Source of the DNA: Pseudomonas sp. ATCC PTA-122608 | GTDB lineage: Bacteria > Pseudomonadota > Gammaproteobacteria > Pseudomonadales > Pseudomonadaceae | Assembly (NCBI RefSeq): GCF_001952855.1 | Contig: NZ_LPNO01000013.1 | Coordinates: 370,970 to 434,969 of the forward strand | DNA length: 64,000 nucleotides | Direction: 5' to 3' | Part shown: piece by piece, positions 26,499-36,023 of the stretch | How positions within the stretch are numbered: the first letter of the stretch is position 1 | Layout: each line of letters opens with the position of its first letter | Program-made: the position numbers and the translations under genes | Notes under the pieces: generated by a model | What the model saw: only the letters and a program-made list of their open reading frames with translations | What the model was told of the DNA's origin: nothing | Databases searched by the model: none

Positions 26499-27301
26499 TT
26501 CAACAGCTCCCGGCATACAGGTTTGTCGTGGGTCACACCCAGCAGCTCGCAGACGGTGCCGCACAGCTCGGTTTGCTTGGGCGTGGCGTGGGTGTCGAAG
26601 CTGAAGGCATCACCCAGCACAAACAGTGGCACTTCCCGTTCTTCCGGCAGCAGGCCGTTGTGGGAACGGTCGTTGTTCATGCCGTGGTCGGCCGTCACCA
26701 GCACCTGGTAGCCGGCGTCGAGCCAGCCTTGCAGGTAGTCGGCGAGGATGATGTCGGCCGAGCGTGCGCTGTTGCGGTATTGCGGGGTGTCGAGGCCGTG
26801 CTTGTGGCCGGCGTCGTCGATGTTCATCGGGTGCACCACCAGGAAATTCGGCGCGTGTTTAAGGCGCAGGCTTTCGGCGTCGGCAAACAGGTGCGAGTCC
26901 GGGTAATGGTCATTCCAGTAAAAATGCCCATGCTGGATCGGCAGTGCCGGGTCGTTGGTATGACGATCGCGGGCGGCGATGAAGGGACTGCGGTTATACA
27001 ACTCGCTGACCCAGTGATAAGCCGCCGCTGCGGTGGATAATCCGGCGTCGGTGGCGTAATGGAAAATGCTGCGCTGGTTGGACAGGCGCGAGACGTTGTT
27101 GTGGACGATGCCGCTTTCGATCGGCGGGACGCCGGTGAGGATGCATTCGTACAGGGGCCGGGACAGGGCCGGCAGTTCACATTCCAGTTTGTACAGTGCT
27201 GCGCGTCCTGCGCCGACGTAGGCCTGCAAGTGCCCCATGGCGTGTCGGGCAACCTCGTAATTCAGGCCGTCGAGCACGACAAGGATGACGTTGTGCTTCA
27301 T
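26495..27301 (-). CDS. Alkaline phosphatase superfamily phosphodiesterase-like enzyme
   Basis: The 268-residue protein has the fold signatures of the type I phosphodiesterase/nucleotide pyrophosphatase family. N-terminal VLVVLDGLNYE-like metal site (LVVLDGLN), a TGVPPIESGIVHNN segment holding the nucleophile position, NIDDAGHKHGLDT and TADHGMNNDRSHNG with metal-binding D and H. It is shorter than phosphonoacetate hydrolases (about 400 residues) in the same superfamily. Its operon place suggests release of phosphate from the imported compound. No signal peptide is seen, so it acts in the cytoplasm. Confidence 0.85.
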   Translation of the reverse strand: MKHNVILVVLDGLNYEVARHAMGHLQAYVGAGRAALYKLECELPALSRPLYECILTGVPPIESGIVHNNVSRLSNQRSIFHYATDAGLSTAAAAYHWVSELYNRSPFIAARDRHTNDPALPIQHGHFYWNDHYPDSHLFADAESLRLKHAPNFLVVHPMNIDDAGHKHGLDTPQYRNSARSADIILADYLQGWLDAGYQVLVTADHGMNNDRSHNGLLPEEREVPLFVLGDAFSFDTHATPKQTELCGTVCELLGVTHDKPVCRELLK

Positions 27302-27380
27302 AGGGGCTGGGGCTCCGCAACAAATAGGCTTGACTCAATTTCCCCTGAGGGAACGCAGTTAAGTGTGGGGGCGGGCTTTT

Positions 27381-27467
27381 GTGGGAGCGGGCTTGCTCGC
27401 AAAGACGGTGGGTCAGTCACACATGTATTGACTGACACTGCGCTTTCGCGAGCAAGCCCGCTCCCAC
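27381..27467. repeat. REP doublet between binding protein and phosphodiesterase genes
   Basis: GTGGGAGCGGGCTTGCTCGC at 27381 and its mirror ending at 27467 form a doublet, with an additional partial copy at 27468-27484. It could dampen expression of the genes downstream of the highly expressed binding protein gene, as is common for REPs in ABC operons. Confidence 0.9.
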
Positions 27468-27521
27468 CCAAGCCCGCTCCCACATTGGATCTCCAGCGGA
27501 TCTCCAATGTGGGTTACAGCC

Positions 27522-28589
27522 TTATTGCATATTGATGATGACTTCTTCCTGCCACTTCTGCGGCAGTGCCTTGGAGGTTTTCTCCCAAGCGTCGGCGTCT
27601 TTGATCGGCGTTACTTTCTTGTACTGCTCGTTAGGCAGCAGCTTGGCCTGTACGTCGGCTGGCAAGGTCAGGTGTTCGGCACGAATCGGCCGCGCGTTGC
27701 CACGGGCCAGGTTGGTCTGGCCGGCATCGCTGAAGATGTATTCGCGGGTCAGCTTGGCGGCGTTCGGGTGCTTGGCGTATTTGTTGATGATGGTGGTGTA
27801 GCCGGAAATCACCGAGCCGTCCGACGGGATCAGCACCACGTAGTCATCCGGGTTGGCCATCTTGGCTTTGTAGCTCAGGCCGTTGAAGTCCCAGACCACG
27901 CCCACTTCCACTTCGCCTTTTTCCATGGTGGCGATGGTCGGGTTGGCCAGCGAAAGGCGGCCTTGCTTGGCGATGTCGGCGAACATCAGCAATGCAGGCT
28001 GAATGTTCTTCTCGTCACCACCGTTGGCCAGTGCAGCGGCGAGTACGCCGTTGGCAGCCTGGGCGGCGGTGCTCACGTCACCGATGGAAACCTTGTATTT
28101 GCCGGTCTTCAGGTCAGCCCAGCTTTTTGGGGCTTCGGAGCCGTGCAGCAGCTTTTTGTTGACGATAAAGGCGATGGTGCCGGTGTAGGCCAGTGCCCAG
28201 TTACCGTCTTTGTCTTTCGCCCAATCCGGGACTTGTGCCCAGGTAGTCGGTTTGTACGGTTGCACTACGCCCTGTTTCACCGCGATCGGGCCGAAGGCTG
28301 CACCGACGTCGCCGATGTCGGCGCTGGCGTTGTCTTTTTCTGCCGCAAACTTGGCGACTTCCTGGGCCGAGCTCATGTCGGTGTCGATGTGCTTGAGGCC
28401 ATAGATCTTGGCCAGGTCTTCCCAGGTGCCTTTCCAGTTGGCCCAGTCATCGGGCATGCCGACGCTGTTGACGGCGCCTTCCGCTTTCGCGGCGGCTTCG
28501 AGCGTTTTCAAATCGGTATCAGCAGCCATGGCGGCGGTGCACATGGCAATGGTCGAGCCTAACAGTGATGCCAGGAAAAGCTGTTTCAT
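27522..28589 (-). CDS. Periplasmic binding protein of the ABC importer
   Basis: The 355-residue precursor has a Sec signal peptide (about 1-22, ending AAMAADTD). The mature protein is of the family-1/6 extracellular binding type used for iron, polyamine or 2-aminoethylphosphonate uptake, with conserved blocks such as GEVEVGVVWDFNGLSYKAK. It opens the operon; AAAGGAG precedes the ATG by 6 nt. A TGGTCTAGGTCA operator lies about 60 bp upstream. Confidence 0.9.
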   Translation of the reverse strand: MKQLFLASLLGSTIAMCTAAMAADTDLKTLEAAAKAEGAVNSVGMPDDWANWKGTWEDLAKIYGLKHIDTDMSSAQEVAKFAAEKDNASADIGDVGAAFGPIAVKQGVVQPYKPTTWAQVPDWAKDKDGNWALAYTGTIAFIVNKKLLHGSEAPKSWADLKTGKYKVSIGDVSTAAQAANGVLAAALANGGDEKNIQPALLMFADIAKQGRLSLANPTIATMEKGEVEVGVVWDFNGLSYKAKMANPDDYVVLIPSDGSVISGYTTIINKYAKHPNAAKLTREYIFSDAGQTNLARGNARPIRAEHLTLPADVQAKLLPNEQYKKVTPIKDADAWEKTSKALPQKWQEEVIINMQ

Positions 28590-28940
28590 CCGAAGCTCCT
28601 TTGGGCGTTTTCAACGCTGCGTTTTTATGAACGATTGCGAAGGTGTTGGTCTAGGTCAGCAATACACGAGCCAATTTAGGCGCGGGGGATGACAGTTTCA
28701 TGTCGATGTCGTTTTTTGTTGGCCTGGACGAGGGGTTGCCGGGTAAGCGTAGACCATGCCAAACGGCCCGGAAGCCTTGGACTTGGCCGATGTATTGCAG
28801 GTCTTGTGGCAGGACGTCGCGAGGTGCTGTCATCTGTCGGTCATGTGCAATGCCTAGGCTTGCACGCAATAGCAGAGGCGCGTTTAGCGGGCGTTTTGTG
28901 CACCTGAATAGTGCTGGTCTAGTCCAGATAGGTAACGTTG
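28590..28940. promoter_or_regulatory. Divergent control region with two GntR/UTRA operators
   Basis: The 351-bp region between the binding protein and the regulator holds two related sites: TGGTCTAGGTCA (28647-28658) and TGGTCTAGTCCA (28915-28926). They differ from a TGGTCTAGACCA-type palindrome by one or two bases, which is the form bound by HutC/UTRA-family repressors. One site is near the importer promoter, one 14 bp before the regulator start, so both transcription units could be repressed. No other gene is seen. Confidence 0.7.
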
Positions 28941-29654
28941 ATGCGTGATGAGGCAACCAAGGCGGTGACAACCATTGGCCTGGCGCTGCAAGAGCAGATC
29001 GACCATGGCTTGTTGGCGCCTGCCAGTAAGCTGCCGGCCGAGCGCAAGCTGAGCGAGTTGTTTGGTACCACCCGGATTACGGTGCGGGAAGCCTTGTTAC
29101 AACTTGAGGCCCAAGGGCAGATTTATCGCGAGGAACGGCGGGGGTGGTTTGTTTCGCCTCCCAGGCTTGCCTATAACCTGATGCAACGCAGTCACTTTCA
29201 CGCGATGGTGAGTGCGCAGGGGCGGGTGCCGTCGACTGAGGTGATTTCGGCGCGGTTGCAGCCGGCATCGGCGGCGGTGTGTGCGTGGTTGCAGTTGCCG
29301 GCGTTGTCCAGCGTGATCCAGATTTGCCGGGGGCGCAGGATTGATGGGCGGTTGGTGTTGTATGTGGAGCACTATCTGAACCCGCAGTATTTTCCGGGGA
29401 TTCTGGAGTGTGATTTGAATCAGTCGATTACGGAGTTGTATGCGCGGGTGTATGACTTGCATTACGGGCGGGTGCGGTTTGAGATTGTGCCGACGTCATT
29501 GCAGGTTGAGGCCGCGGCGGCGTTGAGGGTGTCGGTGGGGAGCCCGGGGTTGCGGATTGCTCGGGTTAATTATGATCAGCATGAGCGGTTGATTGATTGT
29601 GATCTGGAGTTTTGGCGGCATGATGCGATTCATGTGGGGGTGGATGTGGTTTGA
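28941..29654 (+). CDS. GntR-family regulator of the HutC/UTRA group
   Basis: The 237-residue protein has an N-terminal winged helix (about 10-75; LPAERKLSELFGTTRITVRE) and a C-terminal UTRA effector domain (about 90-232). ATG 28941 is chosen over an adjacent TTG. It is divergent from the importer operon. In phosphonate loci of other bacteria UTRA repressors respond to phosphorylated compounds, so an organophosphate inducer is plausible. Its stop is 12 bp before repeat element C. Confidence 0.93.
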   Translation: MRDEATKAVTTIGLALQEQIDHGLLAPASKLPAERKLSELFGTTRITVREALLQLEAQGQIYREERRGWFVSPPRLAYNLMQRSHFHAMVSAQGRVPSTEVISARLQPASAAVCAWLQLPALSSVIQICRGRRIDGRLVLYVEHYLNPQYFPGILECDLNQSITELYARVYDLHYGRVRFEIVPTSLQVEAAAALRVSVGSPGLRIARVNYDQHERLIDCDLEFWRHDAIHVGVDVV

Positions 29655-29666
29655 CGGGTTTTCTGT

Positions 29667-30490
29667 GTACATATCCGTTGTTTAGGTAACGGCGACTTAG
29701 GGGGCCGCTCTTACAGCGGGTCACTTTTGAAAAGCGCAAAAGTAACCAAAACGCTCTGCCCCGCCTGTCGGCACCTCGCCTAGGCTCGGTGTTCCCTCAC
29801 TCCGGCATTGCTCCGCGGGCCGCCGCGACGGGCCATCCATGGCCCGGCGCGGCTAAACCGGCGTCCTGCCGGTTTACCCGCTCCGCAATACCTGCGTTCG
29901 GCCTCGGGCTGAATGGGGCAGTCAGATCAAAATCAAAAGCAGATCAAGAGCACAGCGGCCTCCCGGCCGGCTTGAGTGTTAAAAGCAAAAGCAAAGACCA
30001 GAGCGAAAACAGATCTGCTTTTCTGTGGGAGCGGGCTTGCTCGCGAAAAACCTGAGAGCGCCGCGCTCATTCAGGATGCCATCGTCATCGTTAACGACCT
30101 TCGCGAGCAAGCCCGCTCCCACATTTGGAGCGTGCCCGCTTTAGCTTCTGATCTTGCTGTTGCTGTTGCTTCACCACACTCAAGCCGGCCGGTAGGCCGC
30201 TGTGCTCTTGATCTGCTGTTGATCTTGAACTTAGGCGCCCCGTTAAACCACGCTGGCCGAACGCAGGCAGTACGGAGCGGGTAAACCGGCAGGACGCCGG
30301 TTTAGCCGCGACGGGGCAGGGACGCCCCGTCGCGGCGGCCCGCTTCGTGGTGCCGGAGTGAGGGCACACCGAGCCCAAGCGAGGTGCCGAGTGGTGGGGC
30401 AAGAGCGTTTTGCTTACTTTTGCGCTTTTCAAAAGTGAGCCGCTGTAAGAGCGGAACCATAGGCAGCCGTTACCTAAATAACGGATATGC
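29667..30490. repeat. Large nested inverted-repeat element, copy C
   Basis: This 824-bp element lies between convergent genes, 12 bp after the GntR stop and 5 bp before the M20 hydrolase stop. The X arm is at the left, the Y arm at the right, and the REP doublet at 30025-30122. The outer hairpin is GGT...ACC at the left but GCT...AGC at the right, so the two halves have diverged separately. Confidence 0.9.
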
Positions 30491-30495
30491 CCCCC

Positions 30496-31842
30496 TCAAT
30501 CCCCCGCATTGGCATACAAATAATCCGTCGCCAACGAAGCCAACGTCCTAACCCCAACCACCAGCGCCGACTCATCCACAAAGAACCCCGGATTATGATT
30601 GGGCGCCGCCTTACTCATATCCTGATCCCTCGGCGTCACCCCCAAAAAGACAAACAACCCCGGCGCCTCCTTGGCATAAAACGAGAAGTCCTCAGCACCA
30701 CCTACGAGCGGGGCGTTGACCACATCACCCTTCGCCGCCCAACGCAAACTCGGCAGCATCTTCTCGGTCAACGCCGGGTTATTGATGGTCGGATCATACT
30801 TCTCAATAATCGTAACCTCAGCCTTCGCCCCACCACTCTCGGCGATTTTCTCGACGGTCTGCCGCACATCCGCATGCAGCTTCTGGCGAATGCCATAGTC
30901 GTAAGAGCGAATGGTCCCACTCATATCCACCGACTCAGGAATGATGTTGTACCGCGTCCCCCCGTTGATGGTGCCAATACTCACCACCGCCGGAAACGAA
31001 GAAATGTCGGTACGCCGACTCACCACCGTCTGCAACCCAACGATGGCCTGCGCCCCCACGGTAATCGGATCAATCCCGTCCCACGGCCGCCCCGCATGGG
31101 TCTGCTTGCCCAGGATCTTGATCCGCAGGTCATCCGAACTCGCCAGGGTAGGCCCCGGCCGATACGCGATCTGCCCCGCAGGCACACCCGCCCAGACGTG
31201 CACCCCAAATACCGCATCCGGCTTGGGCGATTTCATCACCCCCTCCTGCACCATCATCTTCGCGCCCCAGGTGTTCTTGCCATCGGGGATAAAGTCGCTC
31301 GGGCCTTCTTCAGCCGGCTGGAAATAAAACACCACGGTACCCGGCAGACGATCACGCATGCCGGTCAGGATTTTCGCCGTGCTCAGCAGGATGGCCGTGT
31401 GGGCGTCGTGGCCACAGGCGTGCATCACGTCGACTTCTTTGTCGAGGTACACGCCCTTGGCCTTCGAGGCAAAGGGCAGGCCGGACACTTCCTTGACCGG
31501 CAGCGCGTCCATGTCAGCGCGCAAGGCGACGGTCGGGCCGGGCAGGGCGCCGTTGAGGATCGCGACGACACCCGTGCGAGCGACGCCGGTCTTGACCTCC
31601 AGCCCCATCTCCCGCAATTGCTTGGCCACCAGTTCTGCGGTGCGCTTTTCGGTGTTGCCCAGTTCAGGATGGGCGTGGATGTCGCGCCGGGTCTCCAGCA
31701 AGGCCGGTTCCAGCACTTTCGCCTGGGCGGCGATTTCTTCGCGGGCACTGTCCTGGCCGCTGCTGGCGGCGATGACCGCGCTGCTGGCGACACCGCACAG
31801 CAGGCCGAGTACCCATTGATGTGTAAGACCGGTCAAACGCAT
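30496..31842 (-). CDS. M20-family amidohydrolase/peptidase, periplasmic
   Basis: The 448-residue protein has a signal peptide (about 1-26) and the M20 metal motifs HACGHDAH, FQPAEEGPSDF and a conserved H at VGGAEDFSFYA. It fits the amidohydrolase subgroup related to IAA-amino acid and N-acyl amino acid hydrolases. It probably hydrolyses amide bonds of an N-acyl or peptide substrate in the periplasm. The dimerisation domain is present. Its stop is 5 bp from element C, and it is downstream of the MscS channel gene, 51 nt apart. Confidence 0.9.
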   Translation of the reverse strand: MRLTGLTHQWVLGLLCGVASSAVIAASSGQDSAREEIAAQAKVLEPALLETRRDIHAHPELGNTEKRTAELVAKQLREMGLEVKTGVARTGVVAILNGALPGPTVALRADMDALPVKEVSGLPFASKAKGVYLDKEVDVMHACGHDAHTAILLSTAKILTGMRDRLPGTVVFYFQPAEEGPSDFIPDGKNTWGAKMMVQEGVMKSPKPDAVFGVHVWAGVPAGQIAYRPGPTLASSDDLRIKILGKQTHAGRPWDGIDPITVGAQAIVGLQTVVSRRTDISSFPAVVSIGTINGGTRYNIIPESVDMSGTIRSYDYGIRQKLHADVRQTVEKIAESGGAKAEVTIIEKYDPTINNPALTEKMLPSLRWAAKGDVVNAPLVGGAEDFSFYAKEAPGLFVFLGVTPRDQDMSKAAPNHNPGFFVDESALVVGVRTLASLATDYLYANAGD

Positions 31843-31893
31843 AAGGACTCTCCATGATTATTGTTGTTGATCCTGACGTCGTCCGGGCCGCGC

Positions 31894-34053
31894 TTATTCT
31901 TTCTCCTGCACGCCTCCGGCCGCCGTCACCACTTGCACGCTCAAGCGCGGGGTGGCCAGGTCCAGCCCGGCTTCGTCGAGGTGACGCTTGAGCGACAAGT
32001 TGAACGCCCGCGAAACCTCCCACTGCTTGATCGGCGCGGTCTTGAAGCGGGCGCGAAGAATCGCACTGCCGGACTCGAAACTTTCTACACCCTGAATCTC
32101 CAGCGGCGACCAGATATTGCGCCGCTGCAACGGGTCGTTGCGCATCTTCTGCCCGACGTCGCGCATCAGCTTGATGGCGTCGTCGATTTCCATGTTGTAC
32201 GGAATCGCCACCCGGAAGATCGCGTAGCCGAATTCCCGGGAGTAGTTCTTGATGCTTTTGATCTCACTGAACGGGATCGTATGCACGATCCCGTCGATGT
32301 CCCGCAGGCGCACCGTACGGATGGTCAAGCCTTCGACCGTACCCAGGTGACCGCCGACATCCACATAGTCATCGATCGCCAAGGAGTCTTCGATAATGAT
32401 GAACAGGCCGGTGATCAAATCCGCCACCAACGACTGTGCACCAAAACCGATGGCCAAACCGATCACACCGGCACCGGCCAGCAGTGGTGTGACGTTCATG
32501 CCCATGTTCGCCAGGGCGACGATGGCGGCAATGATGAAGATGGTCACGAACAGCACGTTGCGAATCAACGGCATCATCGTCTGCGCACGCGCATTGGCCA
32601 GGCCTTTGCGCGAGCGGGTGAGGGCGTGGTGGATGGCGGTGTCGCTGAGGATCCAGATCAGCCAGGCGAACAATAACGTGCCGGCAAGACCGAACAGCTT
32701 GACGCTGATTTCATGGCCGTCGCCTTCAGTAAAGCGAATCAGCGACAGCCCCCAGACCCGCAGGCCCAGTTCGATAAACACCAGCCACACCACCAGGTGG
32801 GCGAGGGTGTAGACGAAACTTTTCAGGCGATCGGAGTACAGCGCATGGCGCTTGTGCCCACGCTGAGGCTTGAGTGAATGACGGCGCACCAGGCCGTTGA
32901 TCACCATGCACAGCACCAGCAACACCGTGCACAACAGTGATTGGCGCAGGGCGGTGCTGGTGTCGCCGGCGGAGACGAAAGTGGCGAACAGCGAGATGCC
33001 CACCAGCAGCAACGCCGGCAGGTACCAGAACGTGCCGACGATTTCGATGGTGTCGCTCAGGGCGCGGCGGGTCAGGCGGCGGGACAGCGGCTGGTTGCGG
33101 ATCAGGTGCGCAATGGGCCGACGGAAACGCAGGATGAACACGCCGGTGGACAGCGCGGCCATGACATTGGCGATGGTCGCGGCGACATGGGACAAATGCT
33201 GGCCCAGGCTCTCGGCCAGGCGCGGGTCGCTGACGGCTTCGCCAAAGGCGGCAAAGCTGCCGATCAGCCACAACGGGCGAAAGGCCTGGTGGCGCAGGAT
33301 ATACAAGGCGCGGTGGCGGTGCGGGCCATCCAGCACGGAAAACGCGACCACGCAGATCGCCGAGAAGCAGGTGCCCACTACCAGCGCGTAGGCCAGCACC
33401 ATCGCCAGGGATTTGCCCAGGGACGAGGGCAGCGCGTAGCTCATGTAGACGGTGATTACCAACGCGATCAGCCATGGCCCGAGCTTGCGCAGGGCGAAGC
33501 GCAACAGGTCCCAGGTCTTGGGGTGTTGGGGCAGTTCTTCGGTCAGGCCGAAGCGCTCGCGCACTCGGTGGCTGAGCCAGATCAGCACGGCGGCCAGCAG
33601 GCTCCAGAGCATCAGGATCATGGCAAACGCAAAGATGATCGGCAGCCATTCGCTGGCCGGCAGCATCAATGCAGTGAGTTCATCCTTGGCCAGGTCAAAC
33701 TCGTTGGACCAGCGATTGATCGGGCTGTCGGCGCCGGAGAACTGTTGCTCCAGACTGGACAGGGTGCCGCCGATCAAACCGAGTACACCCAATTCGGCGG
33801 CGGGCTGGGCTTTTTGTGTGGTTTCCCGGAGCTTTTTCAGGTCGCTCAGCAGCTTGGTGCGCTGCTGGTCGTTTTCCAGGGTCTTGATCACCTCGTCCAG
33901 GGACTGGCCCAACGGGACGTCGGCTTGCGGTTGGGTTTTGTTAGTGCTGCCCAGCAGTCCCGGCAGGCCCACGGCGTGGGCAGGCGCCATGGGCAGCAAA
34001 GTCAGCAGGCAGAAAAGCAGGCAACAGGGCAGGGCAAACAGACGGGCAAGCAC
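31894..34053 (-). CDS. MscS-family mechanosensitive channel, long YbiO-like type
   Basis: The 719-residue protein has a signal peptide (MLARLFALPCCLLFCLL) and a periplasmic coiled-coil region (about 30-140). Several membrane helices are followed by the MscS pore/beta domain from about 520, with GVIGLAIGFGAQSLVADLI and a VEGLTIRTVRLRD segment. Such channels release solutes under hypo-osmotic shock. GTG 34053 is the start. Length resembles E. coli YbiO (about 740), not the short MscS (about 290). Confidence 0.92.
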   Translation of the reverse strand: MLARLFALPCCLLFCLLTLLPMAPAHAVGLPGLLGSTNKTQPQADVPLGQSLDEVIKTLENDQQRTKLLSDLKKLRETTQKAQPAAELGVLGLIGGTLSSLEQQFSGADSPINRWSNEFDLAKDELTALMLPASEWLPIIFAFAMILMLWSLLAAVLIWLSHRVRERFGLTEELPQHPKTWDLLRFALRKLGPWLIALVITVYMSYALPSSLGKSLAMVLAYALVVGTCFSAICVVAFSVLDGPHRHRALYILRHQAFRPLWLIGSFAAFGEAVSDPRLAESLGQHLSHVAATIANVMAALSTGVFILRFRRPIAHLIRNQPLSRRLTRRALSDTIEIVGTFWYLPALLLVGISLFATFVSAGDTSTALRQSLLCTVLLVLCMVINGLVRRHSLKPQRGHKRHALYSDRLKSFVYTLAHLVVWLVFIELGLRVWGLSLIRFTEGDGHEISVKLFGLAGTLLFAWLIWILSDTAIHHALTRSRKGLANARAQTMMPLIRNVLFVTIFIIAAIVALANMGMNVTPLLAGAGVIGLAIGFGAQSLVADLITGLFIIIEDSLAIDDYVDVGGHLGTVEGLTIRTVRLRDIDGIVHTIPFSEIKSIKNYSREFGYAIFRVAIPYNMEIDDAIKLMRDVGQKMRNDPLQRRNIWSPLEIQGVESFESGSAILRARFKTAPIKQWEVSRAFNLSLKRHLDEAGLDLATPRLSVQVVTAAGGVQEKE

Positions 34054-34125
34054 GAGGCGGTCAACCTTAAAAACGACGAATTGGCCGAGTGTACGAGGCC
34101 GTCATGTGCAATGCGAGTGAGATTG

Positions 34126-34302
34126 TCATTCCGCGAGTTTGGCGAGGATCTTGTAAACCACGGTGCCGAGGATCAGCAGCATGCCGATCCACATGCCGAA
34201 TACGCCGATGGCTTTGTCGCGAAAGTTGAAGCCTACGGCCAGGAGAATCATGCCGGTCAGGATCGGGATGAGCATGGAGTGGAAGGCGGACATGGTGATC
34301 AT
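34126..34302 (-). CDS. 58-residue two-helix membrane protein
   Basis: A 59-codon ORF runs from ATG 34302 to a TGA at 34126-34128. The peptide has two hydrophobic segments (about 8-25, with LIPILTGMILLAVGF, and 32-50, with IGVFGMWIGMLLILG) separated by a polar loop with FRDKA, then KLAE at the C-terminus. AAGG lies upstream. It sits 72 nt before the MscS gene on the same strand. I recognise no family; the composition and clean ribosome site favour a real gene. Confidence 0.65.
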   Translation of the reverse strand: MITMSAFHSMLIPILTGMILLAVGFNFRDKAIGVFGMWIGMLLILGTVVYKILAKLAE

Positions 34303-34477
34303 GGTGCGACGGCCTTGTCGGATGAGAATGGGTGCAAGTCTAGGCGGATTTCGCGAAATGCGAGTTGATCCGTGTCAGAAACGCCACAAACCCCGGTTAA
34401 TTTCCAAAGCCAATGGCTTTTTTTCGATTGGCCACGGTCAACATCCCCAGGAAACTTAAACCCAGGAGCATTCATCC

Positions 34478-35380
34478 ATGAGCACACCCAAGGCACTGTT
34501 GATTCTGCACGGCAAGCAAGCCCTCAACGAAGAGGTGCGGGCGGCAGTGCAGGGCAAGCGCGAGCAGGGTTGGGAGTTGGCCGTGCGGGTGACGTGGGAG
34601 GGCGGCGATGCCCAGCGGTTTGTCGATCAGGCCCTCGCCGATGGCTACACGCGGCTGATTGCCGGCGGCGGTGACGGTACGCTGCGGGATGTGGCCGAGG
34701 CCATGGCCCGGGCCAAGACTGAGGCCAGCCTGGTGCTGATGCCCCTCGGCACCGCCAACGATTTTGCCCGTGCCGCCGGTGTGCCGCTGGAGCCTGAGCA
34801 GGCGTTGGACCTGCTGGACGTGCCGGCCCGTGCCATCGACCTGGGCGAAGTGGGTGGGCAGATCTTCCTTAACATGGCCACCGGCGGATTTGGCAGCCAA
34901 GTCACCGCCAACACCTCCGAAGACCTGAAGAAGGTCCTCGGCGGCGCAGCGTATCTGTTTACCGGCCTGTCACGTTTCAGCGAGTTGCGTGCGGCCTACG
35001 GTGAATTGCAGGGCCCCGACTTCCACTGGCGCGGCGAGCTGCTGGCCTTGGGCATCGGCAATGGGCGCCAGGCCGGCGGCGGACATGTGCTGTGCCCCGA
35101 TGCCCTGGCCGATGATGGTTTGCTGGATATCAGCATTCTGCCGGCGCCTCAGGAAGTGGTCGGCACCCTGCGTAGCCTGATGACGGACGGCTGGGGCCTG
35201 GACAACATGTTTGTGCGGGCGCGTTTGCCGTGGGTCGAAATCAAGGTGGCCGAAGGGCTGGCGATCAATCTGGACGGCGAGCCGCTCCAGGGTGATGACT
35301 TGCACTTTTCGGCCTTGCCCCAGGCGCTACGGGTGCATTTGCCGGCGGATTCGCCGTTGCTGACTAATCGTCCAGACTGA
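34478..35380 (+). CDS. yegS: YegS-like lipid kinase
   Basis: The 300-residue protein has the diacylglycerol kinase-type signature GGGDGTL (63-69) and LPLGTANDFARAAG-type GTANDFAR. The C-terminal lobe contains GNGRQAGGGHVLCPDA. It resembles YegS, which phosphorylates phosphatidylglycerol in E. coli. Length matches the family. AGGAG precedes the ATG. Its 3' end overlaps the convergent response regulator gene by 17 nt. Confidence 0.94.
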   Translation: MSTPKALLILHGKQALNEEVRAAVQGKREQGWELAVRVTWEGGDAQRFVDQALADGYTRLIAGGGDGTLRDVAEAMARAKTEASLVLMPLGTANDFARAAGVPLEPEQALDLLDVPARAIDLGEVGGQIFLNMATGGFGSQVTANTSEDLKKVLGGAAYLFTGLSRFSELRAAYGELQGPDFHWRGELLALGIGNGRQAGGGHVLCPDALADDGLLDISILPAPQEVVGTLRSLMTDGWGLDNMFVRARLPWVEIKVAEGLAINLDGEPLQGDDLHFSALPQALRVHLPADSPLLTNRPD

Positions 35381-36023
35381 TGATCTGTTCGCGCACCGCG
35401 AACAACACCAGGCCCGCCACATCGAAAATCTGCAAGCGCTTCATGATTTGCGAGCGGTGGGCTTCTACGGTCTTGATGCTCAAGCCCAGGCCATTGGCGA
35501 TTTCCCGGGTGGACTTGCCGCGCACGATCAAGCGCAGGATTTCCAGTTGGCGCGCGGTCAGGTTGTGGCTGTGGGGCGGTGGATTGGCCTGGGCCTGATT
35601 GCGGATCAGCGCCTGGTTGATCACCGTGTGGGCGATGGCCGGGCTCAGGTAGCGTTCGTTGTTGCGCAAGGCCAGCAGCGCGTGCTCCAGCTCATTGGCG
35701 GTGGTGTCCTTGAGCAGGTAGCCATGGGCGCCGGACTCCAGGGCGCACATGATCAGTTCCGGGTCGGTGTGCATCGAGAGGATCAGCACTTTGCTCTTCG
35801 GATAGGCCTGCCTGAGGTCCTTCAAGGCATCGAGCCCGCCGGTGTGCTTCATCGACAGGTCAAGCAGCACGATATCGGGTTGCAGCGCGTCGAATCGCTC
35901 CAGCAACTGGGCGCCGTCGCTCGCTTCGCCGATCACCGCGTAGCCGGGAATATCCATGACCAGCGCACGCACGCCGGCCCTGATCAGGGAGTGGTCATCC
36001 ACCAGGAGTAAATTGCACGTCAC
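35364..36023 (-). CDS. NarL/FixJ-type response regulator
   Basis: The 219-residue protein has a receiver domain with D9-D10 and phosphoacceptor D55 (IVLLDLSM), and a LuxR-type helix-turn-helix at about 155-212 (LTARQLEILRLIVRGKSTRE; SIKTVEAHRSQIMKRLQI). The GTG at 36023 overlaps the sensor kinase stop by 4 nt. It is the partner of the adjacent kinase. The target genes are not evident, though the chemotaxis gene cheV is nearby. Confidence 0.94.
   Translation of the reverse strand: MTCNLLLVDDHSLIRAGVRALVMDIPGYAVIGEASDGAQLLERFDALQPDIVLLDLSMKHTGGLDALKDLRQAYPKSKVLILSMHTDPELIMCALESGAHGYLLKDTTANELEHALLALRNNERYLSPAIAHTVINQALIRNQAQANPPPHSHNLTARQLEILRLIVRGKSTREIANGLGLSIKTVEAHRSQIMKRLQIFDVAGLVLFAVREQIISLDD

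Noticed and set aside
31361..33649. Antisense ORFs opposite the M20 and MscS genes
   Set aside because: They are shadow frames of GC-rich coding sequence with no recognised motif.
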